A stretch of 64,000 nucleotides of DNA, from contig WJXW01000007.1 of assembly GCA_015832175.1 (NCBI GenBank), forward strand, positions 2,170,001 to 2,234,000, written 5' to 3'. This document shows, one piece after another, positions 23,968-35,411 of this stretch. The DNA comes from Paraphaeosphaeria minitans (taxonomy: Eukaryota > Ascomycota > Dothideomycetes > Pleosporales > Didymosphaeriaceae). The notes below the pieces were generated by a model. It worked only from the letters and a program-made list of their open reading frames with translations. It searched no databases and was not told the origin of the DNA. The position numbers were made by a program, and so were the translations under genes. Position 1 is the stretch's first letter. Each line of letters starts with the position of its first letter.

Positions 23968-24784
23968 TCAGAAGTCGCTCGACCACGCCTTATCCAGCTC
24001 CGACTTAAACCTGCAGTCAATAAACGGCGCATTCGCCCGACCAAAGTCGGCCTTCTCCAACGCCCCCCTCGCCTTCCCACTCAACTGCCCCCGATCCACA
24101 AGCGGCTGCCTCCCCCCCTTCCGATCCGTCTTCCACAAACTATGCGTGCTCCCATCCCCAATGTTGCTGTACCGCACCTTGGGCGTCGACCCGCCCTTGT
24201 ACCTGCGATACTTGCCGTGCGCCGAGTACGAGACGCCCGTGACCCTCGCGCCGGACGTCTTGCCCGAGAGCCAGACGACGACGTTCTCCCAGTCGTGCCG
24301 GTGGCCCAGGTTGGCGGGGCCGTCGACGTTTTGGTCTTTGGGGAAGTACCAGGCGTACATGATGGCGTAGCGGTTCTTGTGCGTGGTTGCGCGGGCGTAG
24401 ACTTGGCCGGGGGATTTGCTGCATTTGCCGTTCATGGCGCCGGAGGCTTCGAGGCCGCTGCTGTTGCGGGGGTCAGAGGGCGTGGGATCGGGGAGGGGTA
24501 GTGGACGCTGTTTGGAGCATCGCGGTGAGAAGAGACGACGTGGATACGTACTTGAGCTCGCCGTTGGAGTTGACCGCGGGGAAAGGGACGCAGCCTGTCT
24601 CCACGAAGAGGTATGGCTGGTACTTTTTGATCAGCTGTCCGGCCACGCCGCCAGGCACTTTGGGTGAGCCTTGATGGCCCTTGACCTTGTCGTGCGCGAT
24701 CCATTTCTGGGGCGACGTGTTGCATGCGGCGAGAGCAGTGCCGAGATGCAATGCGGCGATCAAGAGGAGGCTAAGACGAGCCAT
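23968..24784 (-). CDS. necrosis- and ethylene-inducing-like protein (NLP, NPP1 family)
   Basis: Secreted protein of the NLP family. Some members bind glycosyl inositol phosphorylceramides in plant membranes and cause leaf necrosis; others are non-toxic. Exons 24784-24552 and 24460-23968, intron 91 bases, 241 residues. A hydrophobic signal peptide covers about residues 1-19. The family heptapeptide GHRHDWE lies at 130-136 with its metal-binding His and Asp residues intact. Cysteines occur at 21, 65, 91 and near the C-terminus; the number of pairs suggests type 1, but I am not certain. No stop or frameshift is seen, so the gene looks intact. Whether this protein is cytolytic cannot be judged from sequence alone. 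It converges on the purine permease. Confidence 0.9.
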
Positions 24785-27324
24785 TGTCGCGTTGCTGTAG
24801 AAGATGTCTAGCGACTTGTGCAAAGTTCCTTGGGAGGTGATTGTAGAAAAAGGTAGTGTCCTCGATGAACCCTTATATACCCAACTGATCCGCAGCCCAG
24901 ACTCCGTCCAAGACTCCGTTGTCGTGAGACTAGCTATTCATGGCCTCGATGGATTGCTTCAATTGTTCAGTTTTCTCCTCTTCTGGTATGTCTCTTGCTC
25001 AAAGGTTTGGCAGAGTACCGTTTATATGCCTCTCGCTTAACCCGAACCTATCAACAGACCTGCCAATCACTGGCAGTGCACCAACACGATTCATGGGGCG
25101 GAATCCGAGTCGCGTTGGGGCGAAATTCGAGACAACGTGCGCTGCCAACCCCGACCTGCCAATCGCCCGAGACGCAACACGAGGCAACGCATCCGGCCTT
25201 ACGGGCTGTGTAGTTACTTGAGAGTGATAGTAAAGTATCACGCTGCCGTCATAACCGCATGCATGGCTGGGCACTTTGGCGTTTGTTTTGTCGATGAGGG
25301 ATGCCGAGAGGGAGAGAAAGCGAGGGCGGATGCTCGAACAATTTGCCTGGCCTAATTACGTGCAGCATGGCACGAGGGACGAAGTGATGTTGCTCGAGAT
25401 GGCAGCGCTGCCAATCTTGATACCACAGTCAACTCCACCTGCATTGAGACTCAGGAGAGTACATCCAACCGAGGACAACGCAAGACTCTTCAGTCCGAGA
25501 AGCCGGGTCCTGGAATCCGGAAGCTTATAGACGATCATCATTGGCCGAGTTGAACTCATATAGGGTACCTACCTAACTTGGTGATGAAATGGTGATTGTA
25601 GCTGTTACCGTTACCTACATAGGGACCCGCTGCCCGCACATGTTTAGTAATTAAAACGTCCGAAATCGGCGGCTTGGAACTTGAAGCACTGGCATTAGAA
25701 GATGAGCAGTTCCGCACAAATGCATTAGAGTAGGTCGTGGGGTACTGTTACATCTCAGGCGATGAGGCGGAGTTGGGTGAGGAGGGTGGGGTAGATAAGC
25801 TTAGGTACTCGCTAACGGGATAGCCCGCCAGCGATCCGTCTGTCTACAATCACACCCAGTACAAACCATTCTCAAGTGTAGCTACATTGCAAAACCTGAC
25901 AGGTACTGAGCTGGTATGGGAAGCGAGCGTTCCTTACTATAAAAATGTTTATCTTTGCCTAGTAAAGACTACAGCTGCTTTGGTTAATCTCATCGCCTTA
26001 GAAAAAGAAAAACATCAAAGTTGTAAAGTTTGGTCTAGCCTGCCTCTCTATTTCTCATTTGTAAACATTCCAAAGGATAACGAAGCTGGTGATAATAGAA
26101 TTGTGTAAGCAATGGCCAGTTCCGGTGGGCGCTTGCTTCCTGAATCCTATGGCCGCTCGGTAGGTAGGTACCCCGGCACGGACTCTAGAGCTGACGAGGA
26201 TTCCGGAGCCGAATTTGCTGTGTATTAGACACGGAAAAGGAGATGTAGACCCCTGGCAATTCACATCACCCAACTGGCCATAATCACGGCTTGCACCATC
26301 CTTTTAGCGACACCAAGAAATTCAATATATTGGGGAAGTAAGTGAGGTGCTGGGTATAGGTGAGTTGAAGAGTTGATGTGGCTGGCAGGGCGTAGACTGT
26401 GCCCCAAGCGAGGAAAATTCGACTGCTCAGGTGAGTCGGTCGATCAACAGAAGGTGCTGCTTTGAAACAGTTCCCCTCCCCTACTGTGACGATGCATTTG
26501 GCAATTTGACCGACTGGCGTACCTGTTCATCCCAACTGTTGGTCAAAGTGGAATGATGCTTGGCGATAAATTGAGAAGTACCCAGTTTTCCGGTACTCGT
26601 GGTTGCGTCGTGCATGTAAGCCGACTAATGCAGGGTGCGGATCCGGAAGTTGTGAACCAGTTCCCCGTCTCATGGGTGCGGAGTTTGCCAATGGGGGTTG
26701 TAGAGGGCGTAGAATGAGTGGTGGTTAAGTGGGGCATGGTCGGGTTTATGCGTAGGAATCAAGTTGTTGTCCACCACCTCGTGACCGTGAAGCCCAAAGT
26801 GTTTTTAGAAACAGGCTCTACCTTGCCGGGATGCACGCACAGCTTCGTGAAATATGCTGTGTTCGTTTGCTGCGGAGAGTTGTTGCCGAGAAATTGGGCC
26901 GAGGGGGGTCTACAGTGCCGCTAGGTTGTGAAGATCGGTCGATGGGAAGAGGCCGTCAGCGACAAGTGAAACTGTGAGACGCGAGAACCAACACTGGACA
27001 GGTGCAGAGGGGTCGTGACTTGGCCGGGCAAGCGATGGTGAAGGTACGGCTCCTACCCGAGTGGACGCTGGTAACAGTGACGAGGGCGTTTTCCCGGAAC
27101 TGACTTGGCTGGGAGCGGACGGCGGGTGCCGTGCAGAGAAGCCCCTGCGGCTGTCAGTGTGTTGGAAGGGTGCGGCACCGGGGGGCACTGGGGGCATTGC
27201 AGCACTGCAGCAGGCTGAGTCGCGCCAACGGTTGCGTGCTGGCAGCGCGCGGAGGATGGTGGATCTCCCGCCAAGGCGCGGTAAGAGGCGAAAGCGGGTA
27301 GTGGTTAACGGGCAGGTCTCTAAG
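24785..27324. other. 2.5-kb region without recognised gene
   Basis: Upstream of the NLP gene. Short frames only. Base composition changes along it: 25560-26740 is fairly AT-rich, 26900-27320 is GC-rich and directly abuts the inverted-repeat element. The NLP promoter lies at the left end. Confidence 0.45.
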
Positions 27325-27718
27325 TAATCGCGGGCAGGCCTGCAACCGGATCCGGTCAAGTGCGCGCAGGGATTTCTGCAGGCTAAGACGCCACTTGCTC
27401 TACTTTAATTAGTACTATATTTGTATAGTAAACAGAGATTAAGTTATAGCTTACGTGCGGTAACGTTACAAGAGGCATATCGCCTAGATCCTTAGTGTTT
27501 CTATTGCTAGCATAGAGCATTCACCCTCTAGCAACTAGCGTCAAATTAATCAGATTAGATACTAAGAATTCGGCCTCTAGTAGCGCTATGGCAAGTCACA
27601 AAGAATACCCTTTTGCCACGTTATATACTCTGAAAAAAGGGTAAAACGAGTAGCGTCTTGGCCTGCAGGAACCCTGCGCGCACTTGACCGGATCCGGTTG
27701 CAGGCCTGCCCGCGATTA
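27325..27718. mobile_element. MITE-like element with long terminal inverted repeats
   Basis: 394 bases including a TA at each end. Bases 27325-27371 are the exact reverse complement of 27718-27672 (47 bases, no mismatch), and similarity continues for about 25 more bases with a one-base gap and several C/T differences. The terminal repeats are GC-rich and contain two perfect palindromes, CAGGCCTG and CCGGATCCGG; the interior is AT-rich and has no coding frame. Length, structure and TA at both ends fit a non-autonomous Tc1/mariner-type element. TA is itself palindromic, so it cannot be proved to be a target duplication from one copy. Confidence 0.72.
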
Positions 27719-28818
27719 CTCAAGCGCATGAGGGAGTATCTGTGTAGGCAGGCAGGCACTGGCTGGGAGGTGGTGAACATGCAGCCACAATTCCTCTTAC
27801 GCCGTCCTGTCTTCAGTCTTCTGTGTTATGTCTACCGTCTGCTGTCCAATGTCTGATGTCGGATGTCTGCCCTCTGCCCTCTGCCCTCTGCCGTGCTTCC
27901 GGCACACGCTGTTGGAGGCTGCGTCCACCATGTCTTGTGCGTGGCACTAGCAGCCGGTGGCGCCTTCCTTCAGTGCCCGTCGACTAGCGGCAACGTGCCC
28001 GCCTCGGAGCGCGCATCCTCGGTGCCAATTGCGTCGATCCTCACTGCCCACTGCTCGCTGCTCGCTGCTCACTGCTCACTGCTCACTGCTCACCCACTCC
28101 ACAACTCCACAACGGCCACCGGGCCAAGCTCTACCCGCAGCACCCCATGAGTCGCTCGCGAGTCTGAGCCAGCCCGAGCCAGCCCGTTGGCCGTCTGTTC
28201 TCCACCGAAGCCGTTGTCACTTATTACTCGCCGCCATTTTCGCCCTACCCTGGCACTTCCCACCTGCGCAGGGTCGGAACCTGTTCACTGACGCCGTGGC
28301 GCTTTTTCGTCCCAGGACGCCTTCTGCACCTCTTCACGCCCCTCGCACACAGCCCCAGCCCACCCTCTCCCGTGCCTTGATCCTCCTCATCCCGGTCGCT
28401 CCGAACATTCTGCCCTCGCCTCTGCCCCGTCGTCTGTGAGCCGACCTGCCCACTAACCCCACTGGGAACCTCCACCCTTGTACGCTACCTATCTTCTTTG
28501 CACCCGCATCCTCCAGCCTCGCTTCGTTGCAGCTGCTCTGCTAATCTGGGCACTCTGCATTGCGCTTACGACCACTTGCCTCGTGTCTCCGTGGTGTCCA
28601 CATTATTCGAGCACTGCAGCACCTCTAGGCTCCTTCGGGACCTGACAACAGCCCGCCCAGCGTTCACAGTTCTTACTTGGACTGCAAAAAGGACGTCTCG
28701 AGGCACCTCTCTTCACATTTCACTTCTCCGCCGGTCCCAGCGAATTATTAGATTCGACCTAACCGGACCACGGCGGGCGAAGTAAACTAGGTACCTACGC
28801 CCACTGCCCTTTGCCGCC
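27719..28818 (+). other. upstream region and long leader of the PAS gene
   Basis: 1.1 kb with no recognised coding sequence. From about 28000 to the start codon it is pyrimidine-rich on the plus strand, like a long 5' leader. CCCTCTG words repeat near 27868-27890. Confidence 0.45.
28051..28092. repeat. 7-bp tandem repeat, 6 copies
   Basis: Six units of CTGCTCG/CTGCTCA in direct tandem in the presumed leader of the PAS gene. Confidence 0.85.
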
Positions 28819-30386
28819 ATGGACACCACCTTCATCACCATTCATGGTATGTTGTCTGCCAATCACCATCCAGCTTTTGGCTTACACCAATAGACCTTTC
28901 CGAGGAAGCCCGCATCCTCTACTCTTCCGACTCCATTGTCGACATTCTCGGCCACACGCCTGACGAGGTCGTTAACAAATCGGTATGGTACTTCTTCCAC
29001 CCGGACGAGGTTCCCGTGGCGAAGCAGCTACATGACCGAAGCGTGAGGCTTGACAAGGCCTCCGTTCTGTCCTACTGCCGCATCAAAAACCGCCAGGGCG
29101 AATGGGTTGGCTGTGAGTGCTGTTTCTCCATTGTTTACAATGTGATGGTCTGCTGCACCTCCATCTATCGCCAGGGAATGAACAGCCAGAGTAAGCAAAC
29201 CTAGCTACGCACGTCCTGCCAATGCTGAATTGACATTGCAGAACGTGCGGTGGAAGCGCCCGTAGTGCGGAAGCTTTTTTCCTCATCCCCCGAGGATCCT
29301 CGCTACCACATGCTGTCGCACTTGTCCAGCAAGTTTACGCTTGGCCCAGAGAGTCAGACGCACGAGCCGCGCGCCGCTCTTTTCCTCAACCGCTTCACGC
29401 GAACCTTGACGGTCATGTATGCCACCAGTGGTATCGAGGAGATCCTGGGTATACCCAGCGATGAGATGATAGGACGCAGCTTCTACTTTTGCATCGCTCA
29501 GAACTGTCTGAATGACGCAGTCAAGTGCTTGGAGTCGGCTAAAGGCAACGACTCCATCGCTTATCTGCGCTTCTTCTTCCGCGACCCTCGTCAAGACGAT
29601 CCTCCGGATCCCTTGACTTCAGAGAGCGAGGACGACATGATGACAGACATTACGTCGTCTGACGACGACTCCGAGGCTTCGATAACTAATGGAGAAACCC
29701 ATTTATCGCGGGGCGAGTCTTTGAACAGCCGTTCGCACCCATCCAACAGCATGGACACCAACGGCGGCTCTAATTCGCGAGAACCCTCGGGAAATATTGC
29801 CGATCGCTCTGATGGCCACTCCGAGGCTCGTTCGGATAGCTCTTCTCTAGCGGCTGGCTCGCCTTACTCGGATCTCCGCCAGGAAGCCATCGAGCTCGAA
29901 GCTGTTGTTTCTTGCACATCCGATGGGCTTGTTGTATGCCTTCGCCGTGCCCGACCTGCCCAACCCACCCCTACTGCGCAACCCGCAGTCAACAACGGAG
30001 TCTTCGCTGCTCCGTGGGCACATCAACCCATGTTTGCGCCAGCTTTGCCCCGTCTACCACCCTACCCTCTTGGTGCAGTGCACCCTGATATGGCCCAGGC
30101 AGGCCCTCCGCCGGCAGTACAGAGCACCTTCATGCAAGCCATTCGCGACGTTGCGGTCTTTGCATGGGCTCTGGTCGGAATCAATGGGAGTCTTGCGGAA
30201 TACGCAGACTCCCGGAGCAAACCTGTCGGTGACGCTCAGCCCCCGGACGGCTTTCCCATCTGGGACCCAAGCCCTAGACTTGATAACAGGGACAAGCTTT
30301 CCGTGGCACCATCGGGCTATGCTTCGGGTTCTGGGAGCTCTTCGGGCAACGATCCCTACGGGTTTGGCGATCCAGGTCTCAATTGA
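28819..30386 (+). CDS. PAS-domain protein with two PAS folds
   Basis: Probable sensor or signalling adaptor; ligand and partners unknown. Exons 28819-28846, 28894-29190 and 29242-30386 give 489 residues. PAS fold 1 covers about residues 8-105 (ARILYSSDSIVDILGHTPDEV, FFHPDEVP, YCRIKNRQGEWVGCE). PAS fold 2 covers about 153-225 (RTLTVMYATSGIEEILGIPSDEMIG). Its last strands seem to resume near 322 (IELEAVVSCTSDGLVVCLRR), after an acidic Ser-rich insert of about 95 residues. A Pro/Gly/Ser-rich tail follows. The LOV flavin-cysteine motif and a GATA zinc finger are absent, so this is not a WC-1 photoreceptor, though WC-1-like is a common label for such proteins. Confidence 0.8.
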
Positions 30387-31171
30387 GATGGATAGTGGTA
30401 CCGTCCGCTTGTATGGCGGCTTGCTTGGGACAGCTGATCAGGCGGTATGCTGTCTGCATTGACCACTCTGATGTTCATGATCTTCTGGGCGAAATAAACA
30501 GATGTCCCACCGTCTGAAGCAAAATGGGCGTGAAGCGTAAAAAGTATGTCTATGATTGATGATCCATTTACAAGAGATGACTGTTATGAATCTGGGGGGT
30601 TCTACGCTTTACGAAGCACGCTAGAATAGGCGATGTTCTCCTCTGAATGCGTTTTAAAGCAAAATTCAAAACAAAGCATGAAGATACTCCTGACCACACA
30701 ATTCAACAAGATGTTTGTGTTGTTTGGAACTCAAACGCTCGCCCGCAGGAGCTTGAATTTGGAGTTGTCCTTTCCTGAATACGCCGTCAATTCAAGAGAG
30801 CGCAATGCTGTGGTGATTCTCTTCTCCTGTTCTGTTTGATTCTGCGCCGTGGCTTTATCATGCAGATATGAGAAGCCTCGACCTTTGTCTCGACTGAGTA
30901 CCCTTTGAACATGGCAATGCGAGGGGCAGAGAATATCGAATCACCGGCGTCGAACCTCGCCACAGCCTGGCTTGACCTTGATAAGCCTCCCAAATGCTTT
31001 GTTCTTTGCCCCTATAGGGAATTAGCAGCCTCTTTGGGACCAAGGCGAATGGGTTCTACACTCCACGCTTCGATACGCAGTCTGCAACATTACCGTAATA
31101 GGTTGACCGCTACAGCTTGACGCTCGACACTCTTTAGGCCGGAGTGACGGGCCCATGTTACAGTGACGAGT
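30387..31171. other. intergenic, no gene recognised
   Basis: 785 bases between two plus-strand genes; PAS-gene 3' UTR and the promoter of the next gene. Nothing else seen. Confidence 0.5.
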
Positions 31172-32410
31172 ATGCCCTCCTTGCGATCTCTCCTATACGT
31201 GTGCATCGCCTCCATCACAGTCGCGTCCGCCGCTGGCACCTCAGCCAACTTGAACACTCCAAGTGCACGGACAACATCTACAACAACGCTGCCATCATTC
31301 GTAATGGCAGCTTCTCCAACGCCGCCAGATTTCGCGTTCACAATCCCTCTTACCTTGCTATCGCCCCCTTCAAGTACAGGCAGCTCGGCTCCTGCCCAAA
31401 CGTTCCCTGTCCAGGTCGGCAACGGCGATCACAAATTCAAACCGGATGTCATACAAGCGGACGTTGGAGATGTACGTTTAGATGCTGAGGAGACACCTCG
31501 CTACCTGCAGAGAACCTCTCACGTTCCTCAGGCCGAGTCGGAAGGCATCATGCTGACGCACACCCAGATCATCGAGTTCGACTTCTACCCCGTAAACCAC
31601 AGCGTCGTCCGCGCAGAATACGAACACCCATGCATACCCTACGAGATGACGGGCAGAGACAAAGTCGGCTTCTGGTCGGGATTTCTTGCCCCGGATGCCG
31701 TGCTCGACGACCCTCCCAAGTACAGCGTCCGCGTCAACGACACCGCCCCGATCTTCTTTTACTGCTCCACCCCCGCCTCGTGCACCAAGCAGAGCATGGT
31801 CGGCGTGATCAACCCCAACGCGTCAACCAGCCTCGCCCACCAGCGCGACCTCGCACTCCCAGCCTCCTACCAGCTCTCCCCCGGCGAGCCCTCCCCCTCG
31901 GAAGCAGAGATACCGTCCTTGTCCACGCTGCCCAACGGCACCGCTGTGCAAGCACCCGCGCCCGTGTACGCTGGCGGCGGCAAGCTCGGCGCGGGCGCGG
32001 TGGTGCTGGGCGTCCTGCTGGCGTTTTTCTGGGGCCGGCTGAAGAGCTTGAAGGACGAGGTCAAGCGCAAGGACAGCACGGTGGTGAGGTCGACGGAGCC
32101 GCGGAACACGTGGGTTCTGGCTGGCTCGCCTGCGTGGCTTGCTCCGTCTCCAACGCCTCAGACGCACGTGCCGAGTCCGCCGTACAGCGCGCCGCACGAG
32201 AGGGATCACGTGGGCCTGGATCTGGGTCTGAAAATCGGAATGGGCATGGGAATGGGCATGGACGCAGACAGCCCGATGACGAGCCACGCCGTGCCGCCCG
32301 CCTACTACGAGTCCCCTCGCCAGTGGACCACGAGTTCACCCGCCAGACCCAGCATCATGACGACGGCACCAGCACCGGCACCAGCACCAGCACCAGCACA
32401 GCACACATAG
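31172..32410 (+). CDS. cupredoxin-like secreted / membrane-anchored protein
   Basis: Exons 31172-31471 and 31568-32410 (96-base intron ending GCTGACGCACACCCAG) give 380 residues. A signal peptide covers about residues 1-20, then a Ser/Thr/Pro-rich stretch. A cupredoxin-like domain spans about 78-185, with DVGD-IIEFDFYPVNHSVV across the junction, NPC-like EHPCIP, and IFFYCSTPASC. These His and Cys residues sit where fungal extracellular serine-rich proteins have possible copper ligands. A transmembrane helix lies near 238-255, with basic KRK after it. The frame ends just after an Ala-Pro hexamer repeat; a protein-like frame continues in another phase (see findings), so the C-terminus is doubtful. 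Probably a cell-surface protein. Confidence 0.75.
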   Translation: MPSLRSLLYVCIASITVASAAGTSANLNTPSARTTSTTTLPSFVMAASPTPPDFAFTIPLTLLSPPSSTGSSAPAQTFPVQVGNGDHKFKPDVIQADVGDVRLDAEETPRYLQRTSHVPQAESEGIMLTHTQIIEFDFYPVNHSVVRAEYEHPCIPYEMTGRDKVGFWSGFLAPDAVLDDPPKYSVRVNDTAPIFFYCSTPASCTKQSMVGVINPNASTSLAHQRDLALPASYQLSPGEPSPSEAEIPSLSTLPNGTAVQAPAPVYAGGGKLGAGAVVLGVLLAFFWGRLKSLKDEVKRKDSTVVRSTEPRNTWVLAGSPAWLAPSPTPQTHVPSPPYSAPHERDHVGLDLGLKIGMGMGMGMDADSPMTSHAVPPAYYESPRQWTTSSPARPSIMTTAPAPAPAPAPAQHT

Positions 32411-33168
32411 CCCGCGCCCCAAGCCACAGGAGCGTAGGCGGCACGTTCGACTGGTCCCCCACGACGAACAGCTACACGCGGACCTACGAACATGCCTCCT
32501 CTCGCGCCCGCTCCGACGCCTACAACCCGACGCTGACGAGCGACATGACGTCCCCGGTGGACCCGGCGCTGGTGCCGCCGAGCGAGCTGCTGCGGGCGGC
32601 GCGCAGCAGGAGGGGCTGCTTTTCTTGCATGTATGTATGTAGCTGCATGACGGATATACGTAATATTTGGAACAAATTTTCCAACGTTGTCGAAAACCAA
32701 CAAAGGAAAACTGGAATTTCCTCGCAGCAAACAAACCTCCCGTGGACATCCACGCTGCCTTGCTACACAACAATGTTGCAAACGTAGTGTAGAGAGTGAG
32801 ATAAGACAGGACGAGGTGTGCGCCTACTAAACTCCTAGTATCGGTGCCAGCCGCTGTGTTCTCAGACGTCGATATCAAAGTCTGGACTTCATGAATGGAA
32901 TGATGGATGTGCGACCAAAGCGAAAGCGTCAAACCAGTAAAAAAGGAGTATCCATGAATACATAGCTACAATACATGTCGATGTGCAATGTTCAATGTGC
33001 AATTTCCACCGCAAGCACACGCTCATCACACGTGGAGAACATAAACACAACACAGCTTCGCACTGCCGCCCTCGTCAAGCACAAAAGATAACTCCGAACA
33101 ACGCCAACAAGGACCGCGGCCTACCAGCTTTTGGGCTGGCAAGAGGGGGAGAGGGGGATATCGTATTT
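32411..33168. other. 3' flanks of two convergent genes
   Basis: Between the cupredoxin-like gene and the end of the acyl-CoA synthetase. Its first 230 bases are GC-rich and coding-like in one frame (32411-32640); the rest is ordinary 3' flank. Confidence 0.5.
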
Positions 33169-35411
33169 CTATTTGCCGTATGCGTTGTCGACCTCCTTCT
33201 GGTACGTCTGCAGGATGACCTTGCGGTTGATCTTCTGCGCTGCCGTAGTGAAGCCCTGTGGTTGTTAGCATCGTGATACCATGTGCTTCAAAGAGTAAGT
33301 TGTAACATACGTTCTGCGGAGTCCATTCCTCATCAGCCATGACGACACCAGTGATCGTTTCGAACCCGGCAAGCCCACCCTGTTGGCCCTTGGTCTGCAG
33401 CTGCTTCAGCACTAGACCATTCAGCTTCTTGTTGTGCACCAGCTCCTCCAAGCTGTCGCCCTTGATGCCGTTCTCGTGCGCCAGCTTCTTGAGCGCAGGC
33501 TCAGCCGGAACGATGATGGCGATAGGCTTCATCTGGTCGTCGGCCGCGTAGACGCAAATGTTCGCCACGACGGGTGCAGAGCGGTAGACGGACTCGAGCT
33601 TCTCGAGCGCAATATACTCACCCGCGAGCGTCTTGACGAGGTTCTTCTTGCGGTCGATGATGCGGAGCTGGCCCTTGGGGTCCCACTCGCCGATGTCGCC
33701 GGTCTTGAACCAGCCGTCGTCGGTGAAAGCCTCTTTGGTCTCCTGCTCAAGATCGAGGTAGCCGGCAACGATGCCTCCGCCGCGGATCCAGATCTCGCCC
33801 TGCGGCGGTTTGTTGGTAGAGTAGTATCCGGCATCGGCAAAGTCGACCAGTTTAACCTCGACGGACGCGGGGGTCTCGCCGAGCGCCTGGTCGGTCCACG
33901 CGAGCGGGTCCATCAGAGCACCCATTGCGGTGGTCTCGGTAAGACCATAACCACTGATCATGGGGGTGATGGCGTAGGAAATGAAGCGCTGCGTTTCCTT
34001 GGCGATGGGTCCGCCACCGTTCATGCATATGCGCAGACGTCCACCGGTGGCATCCTTGACCTTGTTGAACACGAGCGTGTCCAGGAAACCTGCTCCTGGC
34101 AATCCTGAACCTAGGAGGAACTGCTTGGCGGCCATAGCTCCCCAGAAAAGCTTGGAGGTCAGTGCTCCACCAGCTTCGACCTTGGAAACGATGCCCTTCT
34201 TAACAGTCTCCCACACTTGAGGCACACCGACCAAAATGGTAGGCTTGAGCTCGCGGATGTCACCCTTGCAGTTCCTCACAGAGGTATCCGAAAGTGTCCT
34301 AATGGTGCCGTAGCCCATATTTCCTCCCCAGTAGAGACAGGCGTTTTCGAAGACGAACTCGAGGATGTGGGCAGCGGGGAGGTAGGTGAGCAAAGAGTCG
34401 CCAGGACCAATGTACCGGCCTACAATGACATCGACGCCAGTGACTGCTTCGCGTTAGTATTAACCAACTAGATACGCACAATCTCAACTTACTGGCAGCG
34501 ACAACGTTGCTGTGCTTGATCAACACACCCTTTGGCGTTCCTGTTGATCCAGACGTGTACATGATGCAGGCGAGGTCGTCCGACTTCGGTGGGATAGGAT
34601 CGGCGGGGTGCTCCTTCCCAATCGTCACCAGGTCGTCGAAGCTGATGACCTTCAAGTGGGGATGCGCGCTGGTGAGGGCTTCAATGTGCTTCAGCTCAGC
34701 CTTGTCCTTGGTGCTGTAGACGACGACTCGGATGTCCTTGGCGTCGTTGAAGGGCTTCACGAGCTTGGGGAGCAGATGCGGGTCGGTGAACATGATCTTA
34801 GCCTTGGTCTGCAGCATCGAGTGCTTGAGGCCGTCTTCACCAAGCGTGTCATAGGCAGTGACGATGCTCATCGATTGCATGAAGGCACCTGTGCGTGTTA
34901 GCGCGCGTGCCAGATGCACCGTTTCAGACAATCACTCACCATGTGCGGAGCTGAGCCATTGCATGCTGGTCGCGCCGAACAAGTGGATGCGGTCATAGGG
35001 CACAAAGCCGAGCTGCTTCATGGCTGAGCCAACGTGGGTGCACAGCTGCTCGAGCTCAACAAAGCTCTTCCACTCGTACGGGCCGAGCTCGAAGTACTGC
35101 CACTTCTTGTCCACCTCCTGCTCCTTGCCGTCGATCATCTTCTTGACCTTCTTGGTCTCCTCGTGGACATTGACCATCTTGCGGGTGCCGACAGCCTTCG
35201 CGTTGCCGAACTTGGCAGACGAGTATTTCAGCACATCGTACAGCGTCTTGATGTCGTCGTTGGGCGTCAGGCGCAGCGCATTGACCGTCTTCGCGTTTCG
35301 GCGCGGGATCGTCTCGCCATCGATCTTCTGCAGGCCAGGCACCTCGGCCGTGAGGGGCTGGTTCGCCTCGGACCGCGCCTGCGGCATGAGCTTCTTGAGG
35401 TCGCGCGGCAT
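33169..35411 (-). CDS. FAA1: long-chain acyl-CoA synthetase
   Basis: Activates long-chain fatty acids to acyl-CoA using ATP, feeding lipid synthesis and beta-oxidation. Exons 35411-34940, 34888-34493, 34443-33311 and 33255-33169 give 695 residues. Motifs: YTSGSTGTPKGV (AMP binding), TYLPAAHILEFVFE, GYGLTETTAMG, DGWFKTGDIGEWDPKG, IIDRKKNLVKTLAGEY. The last exon encodes GFTTAAQKINRK to NAYGK, the typical family end without a peroxisomal SKL. The start ATG at 35411 was preferred to an upstream TTG in the same open frame. The acceptor of intron 2 is GAAGCAG, so either of two AGs three bases apart could be used. FAA1-like versus FAA4-like cannot be separated. Confidence 0.94.

Noticed and set aside
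31163..31171. GTG-initiated extension of the cupredoxin-like protein
   Set aside because: The ATG at 31172 gives a clean signal peptide; non-ATG starts have no support here. The same reasoning was used for the TTG starts at 1640, 16861 and 35621.
31823..32287. minus-strand frames opposite the cupredoxin-like gene
   Set aside because: Arg/His-rich shadows of a GC-rich exon without motifs.
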